A stretch of 26,653 bases of DNA, from contig BLJB01000161.1 in assembly GCA_013423325.1 (NCBI GenBank), forward strand, positions 1-26,653. The letters are read 5' to 3'. The translations under genes and the position numbers were made by a program. Positions 20,552-26,653 of this stretch are shown here, piece by piece. The notes under the pieces are model-generated. The model was given only the letters and a program-made list of their open reading frames with translations. It was not told the origin of the DNA and did no database searches. Within the stretch, counting starts at the first letter, position 1. Each line of letters begins with the position of its first letter. This DNA comes from Usnea hakonensis (lineage: Eukaryota; Ascomycota; Lecanoromycetes; Lecanorales; Parmeliaceae).

Positions 20552-21747
20552 ATGACCAAGGACTACATTGACTTCACAATTGTCCATCGGCGTTGGGATG
20601 GAAAGCCAGACTTTGTCTACCCCTCTGACGGGAACCTAGCTTCTTGTGTCATAGAATCTATCCAGGTCTGTCGAGCAATGCTCCGTGATATCAAAATCAG
20701 ATCGGCTTTTGTGTCACTCGCCCGAGAGTTCGATCGCTCTCGGCCAGAACCTTGGTATCGCAATCAATACAAAACCACAGCAGAGGCTGTCAATTGCTAC
20801 ATCGATACAGTGCTTGCAGTCTTCCCTATAGTCTATGTTGATGACTCCATCACTACCCCAAGCTGCTTAGGCGGCCATCCTAGGCGCGCTTGGAGTTTCT
20901 ACTTTGATCCTTGCAATCAGAGCATCCTACTGAATGGAATTGTAAGTCAGCAATGAATGAGCTTTTGGGGGTGGGGCTTGAGCATAGCTGATCGTAATAG
21001 AGAATTCGCGACATGGTTAACGCATTCGATGAAGCAGCGCAGACCAGCGACCCTCTAAATATCAATAGGCAACACTTTCGAACCTTTGTCTTCATGTTCG
21101 CGAACGTCATTCTCCACGAGTTGGGCCATATGCTTGTGACCTTTCTCACCAGAGGCGAAGCAGTAACTCCACCACGGATCAAAGCTGAACTTAGCGGATA
21201 TTCGAACAAATATAGAGGTGAAGCCGGACGCAACCTTGAATTGATTCTATTCGGTGGTAATCTTGAATACTACTTTGGTGGTGCCGATGACGCCAGCCAG
21301 GCGAGTCCCCATTGATGCCATTCACTCTATCTTTATGTGTTTCTCCAAGTGAGCGCGCTGACATTGTCCTAGCCTGGCATCCCTTATATTCTCACCAAAG
21401 ACGGCGCTCGCCGGATCTCGCAGAGATCGATCGACGACACGGTCGACTCTTGTGGGTTTTCTTCTCCCACGAAGCCATACAATACTGACAAAGCACTCTC
21501 TCCAGACATCCATTCCCCTTTTCATCTAGAGGGCCCCTATATCCATCCCCACAGTATGCTACAGCTCGGTACTTATGACATTCGAGCCATTCTTACGGAC
21601 CCAATGGACTGGCTTGTCGCAGATGAGCTTCGACGATGCGGATATTTTGTCCACGTTGACCCTCATTCCGCCCTTGCTCGACTTCCGTTATATCCCGGCC
21701 TTCGTGCTCAATTTGCGTCAGCAAGCGATGTGCCAGAACATGCATGA
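20552..21747 (+). CDS. Copy 3 of the zincin-like family with intact HELGH; putative zinc metallopeptidase
   Basis: Four exons: 20552-20941, 21001-21300, 21373-21451 and 21506-21747, giving 336 aa. The introns are 59 nt (GT-AG), 72 nt (GC-AG, cag|gcgagt) and 54 nt (GT-AG, tactgac branch site). Positions and phases match the two relatives. The N-terminus reads FTIVHRRWDGKPDF.YP, then LASCVIESIQVCRAML, FPIVYVDDSIT, FDP and LLNGI before intron 1. HELGH (residues 169-173; 21115-21129) is a canonical zinc-binding, catalytic site inside a helix. R-G-E204-A-G-R-x-L-E210 follows about 30 residues on, and either Glu could be the third zinc ligand, as in gluzincins. No signal peptide or membrane segment is present, so a cytosolic or unconventionally secreted peptidase is likely; the substrate is unknown. 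The last 50 residues are less certain, since another frame is also open there. Confidence 0.82.
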
Positions 21748-23909
21748 TCGTATGCAGCGAGAGGATAGTGAGACAAAAGAGGCGAGGACAGATGGATGCG
21801 ATGTTGCTTTCTTCATGCGTCGCTTTGTTCCGAGTACATGCGGAGCACTCTATCTATAGTACGTTTGAGCCTTCTATCATCTGGCGCACAAAGACTCAGT
21901 CAAGCCCAAAAAGAGCTTTCTTCTGTCCAAAAACTCACCCCGAGCAATGCTCCATGCACGTTACTCGCCGCAGATGTTGATTTGTGTTATGAATTCCGAT
22001 AATTAATATGTTGTTTGCATATCACACATATAATCCCCGCTCCTCAAATTCGAACTATCTACCTACATTGATACATCCAAAATCCCTACGGATGACAAAT
22101 AGTAATACAGAATGACCATCGACTCTCAAGCTCGCAATTACAGCGAAATACGTGCCAAGGAACTTAAGTTTTATTGGCTAACTATAGATGAAGATGTAAG
22201 CGTAGAAAGCTTAACACTTCCCTCTTCGCACTTCCCAATCAAGCCATCGACTCGGCTCTTTATCTCACAAAAGTCCGTAGAGCCAATAGAAAAAAAAAAA
22301 AAAAAACCAAGCTAAGATTTCCAACCACTCACATCCCTCCATCCAAAAATCCTTCCGATCCTTGACGAGCCCATACGTCCCGCTTTGACATGCATTATTC
22401 ATCAAGCTACACACGTCAAAATGGAGGCTATTGGAAATCCATCCCTCCTCAATACAAGCGATCCTTGGCATTTGTTCATTACCCGAGAATAAATTTCCGG
22501 GTGCATCATACCCCAGGCAAGCCGAGGTATTTGTTCCGGGATGGTAGGAGTGCTATGTCGTATTTCGGTCCCACTATGCTCTTTAGAGTAGTTCTACGGT
22601 CGGTCTTCGAATCGGCTGAATATTTCCCGAGTGAATGCGTCTGGGAGGCTAGTGTCTGTTCTTCGGCTTTTGAATTGGGTGGATGGATGGGAGGGAAGGT
22701 CTCCGATTGGGTGCTCGAGCGCTAACGGATAAATGTATTCTTGCTACTAGAAGCCGTATACCAAACTCAGTATGTGGAATGCTGACGGGTGCGGAGTTCA
22801 GCCAGCATACCTTTTAAATTGAGAGTACCAACAAAAGTATTAACACATACGGAGATGCCAGCCAGCAACCATCTCAAAGTCCGCGCTAAGTATATTCCAG
22901 ACAAACTATGCCAAGATCGTAGATCTTGGGAGAAAGCCATTATGCATACCACAACATGATCGCCACGAGTACACTGAAACCACTGGCTACCTCTACTTAT
23001 ACACTAAAAGAGACCAACTCATGTACTACACCACTTCTCACCCTCCTTGCAATCCACCTAATGAACGCAGATGATTACTCCGCCCTAACAAGCCATCGAT
23101 CTTGGCAATGTAGCATGAGCGCTTGACGTTGCAACAATGATGCTCGGAAAGGAAGAGACTACGAAGTATTATGAGCTGAAGGGCAAGTAGCATGACAGAC
23201 CTAGTCCCGGAGATTGGGCGTGCATTGTAGTCTGGTGTAGAAGTCGAAGAGGGAGAAGTAGGCGCTGAGCATGCATGTTGTGTACAAAGTAGAGGACTGG
23301 TCTGTACGTAACGTAACTGGCAGAGTAAGTGTAACTACAACTCATTGTAGTATGGCGTCGGTATTGAAAAAGTAAACTATCTTCTCGGACTTATATTGGA
23401 AGAAACTTATGCCTGGACGAATGACACTTAGGCTGACACCAACAGGAGAGCCGCGGATGTGAAGTCAATGATGCTACGCTCGCACTGTTATCGAGAGACA
23501 AGGCACGGATTCTTCTGATTTTGATCTTATAATAGCCAGGCATATTGTCATGAGGCATGCTCCACTTTCTCTAAGACAATGCTAGCGTCTTTGTTGGAGA
23601 ATTAGGCTGGAAGGCCTTTTTGGAGATTTGAGGCCATCACAAAGATACACATGACTTATTGGACCATAGTAACAGTCTTATCTCCGTTCGGACCCAGCCT
23701 ACAGAAACTGTGATTCTTAAGGCTCTTTGCGTCCGCCTTGCCATCGTAAGACTTATTTCGCATTGTAGTAATTATCTTTGGTGCGATACGCTGTATCCAC
23801 GCCATTCGGTAAACTCTAATCTGGAATCATCTTGTTCCTGATTAGATTGAATGGTAGACTGAAAATTGAGTCAAGTACTTGATGGATCCATTGACAATGT
23901 CTACCGAAG
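21748..23909. other. 2.2-kb intergenic region between copy 3 and the secreted pair
   Basis: No supportable gene. A 67-codon frame at 22112-22315 ends in a Lys run made by a 17-base poly-A tract (22290-22306). A 111-codon frame at 22390-22725 has no recognised motif and lacks intron signals that would extend it. The 3' flanks of the two adjoining genes meet here: copy 3 and the minus-strand secreted gene both end into this region. Confidence 0.45.
22290..22306 (+). repeat. 17-base poly-A tract
   Basis: An uninterrupted run of 17 A. It could be a microsatellite or the tail of an ancient retrotransposed copy, but no target-site duplication or coding relic was noticed around it. Confidence 0.8.
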
Positions 23910-24746
23910 TCATGTAAATTCGAGAAGATCGAGCATGGGCGTCGATGAAGTGTCACTCGACGGGTTCAGACTCAAAGCCGGACCAGTATCACTAGCCGAT
24001 AAGTTGCCCAGGAGTCCCGGGAGCGTAGGTGGCGTGACTATCTTCCCCTTAGTCATGTAATCCATCATTGTCCTCTTATTAAAAAGCGAGTCAGTCGTGT
24101 ATATGTACAGTCCTGCCGGCCGGCTCTGGGTAACTTTTCGCCATCAATCACTTGACAGACAGGTCAATATGCTGGTGACTTACTGATTAAAGGCGAATAG
24201 CCTCCTTGTGGTGAGCCTCCCTTAGGGTGGAGGCAAGGCCGAAGCTTAAGCACCTGATGGACAATGTCTGACCATCTCTCCCTGAATACGGGTTTGGGCT
24301 TCGGAGGAGAACCATAAGGCTGGAGTACTAATGCGATGTTGCATGAACCTACTCGTGACGCGAATTTTTCAGCGTTCCTTCAGAGTATGGAAAAAGTTCA
24401 AAGAGCTCCTGGAGGTTCAACCTCCAATGCTGTGGATGCGAGGTAACGCACCATGCTTCCATATTTTCGGTAGCTGCACAATAGCATTCGGCGCATACTG
24501 GTTCTTTACGGCACTAAATGGTAGAGTCTGAAACTGTGGCTCTGCGAAGATTCGAAATGCCTTGGCTTCTGGTGAATCTCTACCAGGTGTATTTATATAA
24601 GGGATCCAAAACATGGCCTCATAACAATCTTGTATATTTGGTGTGCCATACAAGTCCTTATTGCATGATATTGCAATTGTCGCATGAATAATAGAGAGGC
24701 ATAAGAGTCCGCAATTCACGGTCGAGCGGAAGAACTGATGGCGCAT
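23910..24746 (-). CDS. Small secreted four-cysteine protein B
   Basis: Three exons: 24452-24746, 24184-24348 and 23910-24133. The introns are 103 and 50 nt, both phase 1, giving 227 aa. The N-terminus (1-27) is a signal peptide: basic MRHQFFR, then a hydrophobic core ending before SCNK. Four cysteines (28, 41, 101, 137) are shared with the neighbour at 25115, suggesting two disulfides. Shared blocks are CNxDxYGxPxxxDC, a central xVQLP, G-(S/T)-C-N-(I/V) immediately after intron 1, and PCLH/DCLA. Exon 2 is 165 nt in both genes. The first donor (gtgcgt) is weak. Intron 1 skips a stretch that would otherwise shift the frame, and its use is supported by the match to the relative. The protein probably acts outside the cell; an effector, adhesin or wall role is only a guess. 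No named domain is recognised. Confidence 0.8.
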
Positions 24747-25114
24747 TGAGGACGTTGTATAGAAGATTTTCAGACCTCTCAATGCCAAAAAAGAAGCTTC
24801 GTGGGAGAGTTTTTAAAGTCTGCTCCTTGGGTGAAAGGACATAACGGCAGAAGAAAGGGAAGAACAACAACTTACTCGCGCATCCGGGCACTTGACGCGG
24901 AGGCACCATCGCTTTTGCGGCTCCAGGGTTTCATGACGTCTCAGACTAGGACAGCAAGGAAAGCACTGCCACTAGTCTAGATTTTAGTCGCAGCCTCTCA
25001 TTCATTAACTTTTGATCGCGCGAAAGTCGCTTCCTTGCTTGCATATTGTCCCGTTCGTTTCTTGATCCAACAATGTCCTACCTCCGCCTCAAGGGATGAC
25101 CCAAACCCAGATCT
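24747..25114. promoter_or_regulatory. Shared divergent promoter of the secreted pair
   Basis: These 368 bp lie between the head-to-head start codons of the two related secreted-protein genes and probably serve both. On the minus strand a TATA-like tttaaaaact lies at about 24808-24818, some 65 bases before the ATG of gene B. No clear TATA box precedes gene A. Shared regulation is an inference from the arrangement. Confidence 0.5.
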
Positions 25115-25976
25115 ATGAAGAGGACCAGACTGAGAAATCGAAAGCCAGAATCATACTCAATGTCTATGGCGTCGTTTCTTTTTCAGTCGACGGGTGCAGC
25201 TCAATTACTGTGCATTGCCTTACTCCTGGCCCCTACGCTTCATGCCGCAGACTATGGAACATTCTGTAATAGAGATATCTACGGAAGTCCTGTCTCGACC
25301 GACTGCATAGGGAGTCTATCAAATTTCCCCATCGATGACAACGCCATCCGCTGGTTTGTCGAGCAACAACTGCGCACCGCGCCACCGCAAGCGGTATGGA
25401 GATCCTTTCAAGACCCACGTGTCCCTAAAGAGAGACAGACTATTGTACAATTGCCGCGACGTGTTTCTTCCGGTCAGTCAGATGTCCGATCTTTGCCTTT
25501 TGAGAACATGCAATCCCGTTACTGATGGCTAAGTATAGGGACATGTAACGTTGGGCTCTTCAGCTTCACACACTTCTCCTCCAAAGGAAAACCAATCATG
25601 AACACTTCACCAGCATTGGCATGGTCTGAAGTATTCGGCGCCGCACTCAAGCTGGACAGTGATTGCCTTGCACACGATAATGGCGGTGCGGTCGTGATTA
25701 ATGGTACACCTAATCCCCCTGGGCTTGACAGTCGCACTGACATTTCGGGTCCTACCAGACATTCATGGGCAGCCCGGATTATCGCTGTTTATGTGGAGGG
25801 ATGGTGCTCCCTTTGAGTGGCTGATGAATCATGAGAATATACTCGAATTTCCCCCAGGAATGGATCCTGTAAATCCTGATTCTGGACCCTCCTTATTGAA
25901 TAACACAAGTTTTATAATGGAACTTCGGACGGGGAACGGCGGAGTCATTGGCAATGTATCCGCACTGTACCTTTGA
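25115..25976 (+). CDS. Small secreted four-cysteine protein A
   Basis: Three exons: 25115-25472, 25539-25703 and 25759-25976. The introns are 66 and 55 nt, both phase 1, with a ggctaag and a ctgac branch site, giving 246 aa. A basic N-terminus and a hydrophobic core (about 29-42, ending in TLHA) form a signal peptide with likely cleavage before AD. Starts at 25160 or 25166 would give a more usual signal length, and no ATG has a purine at -3. Cysteines 51, 64, 122 and 162 match those of gene B, with identical spacing of 12 residues between the first pair. IVQLP, GTCNV and the C-terminal HGQPGLSLFMW block also align. N-glycosylation sequons (NTS, NVS) occur in the mature part. It is an extracellular protein of unknown function, divergently paired with its relative. 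Confidence 0.8.
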
Positions 25977-26653
25977 TAGCAATGTCTTCTGTTCGTTGGC
26001 TCCCTTGGATAGGAAGAAGGCAGGAAGAGATCTTGAGGGGCATGTGGACTTTACGATCAGCGGTACGGTGTGCCTCATTTTATAGGGAGGAGTCGAATTG
26101 CTAAGACGCGTGGATCTGACCTAGAGAGATTTCTGCATACAGCAATAAATACCACCAATGGCTGAAGAAAAGCGAGCAAATAGATGACCGGTTGTAGTGC
26201 TCTGCTTAATTACCTTACATAATGTGAAATGGAACGATGAACACGAGTCCCTCGATGCTTGCCATCAGGTAAGGTACCTACCTGCACGATATCTAAGGTA
26301 CTCAGGGTACCTCGCCTTAGATGTATATCTAAGGTACTCGTACAACATATTCACCCGGAAATGCACCACCCTGGGAAATGCACCATTAGGGCTAGGGCTA
26401 ACTCCACCAAATACCACTTACTCGAGCCTCCCACCTAGTTATTTTGTATACATTTTGGCTCTACAGTTAGTAACATGCCTAAGAGTATTACGACCGTACA
26501 CTACATTTGCGAGTATTCAAATCAAGAAATATTAAGGTATTATAGGGCTAATTCGTGCTCCAGACGCTCCTAATAACTTCCCCCTCGCACATCGCCGTCC
26601 TTAACTCAATGATAACGTTATTATCCAACACAGGCAGTCCGATACTATAAGAT
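25977..26653. other. Right-end flank with short repeats
   Basis: No gene is supported. The first ~250 bases are the 3' flank of secreted gene A. From 26261 the sequence carries GGTAC-rich repeats, then A/T-rich DNA. On the minus strand a short open stretch enters from the right edge (about 26540-26652) but is too brief to assign. It might be the end of a gene or element outside the window. Confidence 0.4.
26261..26385. repeat. Clustered direct and inverted GGTAC-type repeats
   Basis: atatctaaggtactc occurs twice (26289-26303 and 26325-26339), 36 bases apart. Between them, ccttagat (26315-26322) is the inverted complement of atctaagg. taaggtac also occurs at about 26270. ggaaatgcacca is repeated at 26357-26368 and 26374-26385, followed by ttagggctagggcta. 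The cluster could fold into hairpins or be the edge of a miniature element. Confidence 0.7.

Noticed and set aside
21575..21859. Alternative frame for the C-terminus of copy 3
   Set aside because: Splicing phases lead into the other frame, ending at 21747. The alternative would need an extra intron or frameshift, so it is kept only as an uncertainty.
22112..22315. Small gene with a gtaagc donor and poly-Lys end
   Set aside because: The putative 78-nt intron is in frame and stop-free, so splicing is not needed. The Lys run is only poly-A, and the product is under 70 residues with no motif.
1..26653. tRNA, rRNA and CRISPR arrays
   Set aside because: Scans for A/B-box pairs, conserved rRNA segments and regular spaced repeats found none; the window is eukaryotic nuclear DNA.

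Overview
The window looks like nuclear DNA of a filamentous ascomycete (Pezizomycotina). Genes are split by short GT-AG introns of about 50-100 nt with CTRAC/CTAAC-like branch sites. Several gene types are typically fungal: a sugar-porter family transporter, a Zn(II)2Cys6 transcription factor and small secreted Cys proteins. Gene density is low, with one gap of about 5 kb and several of 1.5-3 kb, so it reads like an accessory or gene-poor region. The species cannot be named from the sequence alone.

Left part (1-4.8 kb) holds ordinary genes. A four-exon sugar transporter (582-2323, +) meets a single-exon short-chain dehydrogenase/reductase (2364-3353, -) tail to tail, 40 bp apart. The dehydrogenase shares a 606-bp divergent promoter region with a single-exon gene that looks like mitochondrial translation initiation factor 3 (3960-4811, +).

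The striking content is a dispersed three-member gene family at 6280-7421 (+), 16170-17387 (-) and 20552-21747 (+). All copies share the same four-exon structure, with introns at matching positions and phases (0, 0, 1). The family carries a zincin-like HExxH site and a downstream G-E-A-G motif. Only the third copy has an intact HELGH. The second is a complete gene whose site reads REILQ. The first has HQLGH and two apparent single-base deletions in exon 1. I recognise no named family for it.

A Zn2Cys6 transcription factor (9536-11207, -) lies between copies 1 and 2. Between copy 1 and the factor is an extremely C-rich region with a 58-C and a 27-C homopolymer and a short telomere-like repeat. 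At the right end two related small secreted proteins with four conserved cysteines are transcribed head to head (23910-24746, -; 25115-25976, +), again with matching introns. The last 0.4 kb carries short palindromic and direct repeats. No tRNA, rRNA, CRISPR array or complete transposon was found. How these genes might work together is unknown. Physical clustering of a putative protease family, a regulator, a transporter and secreted proteins is suggestive, but it is not proof of a shared pathway.
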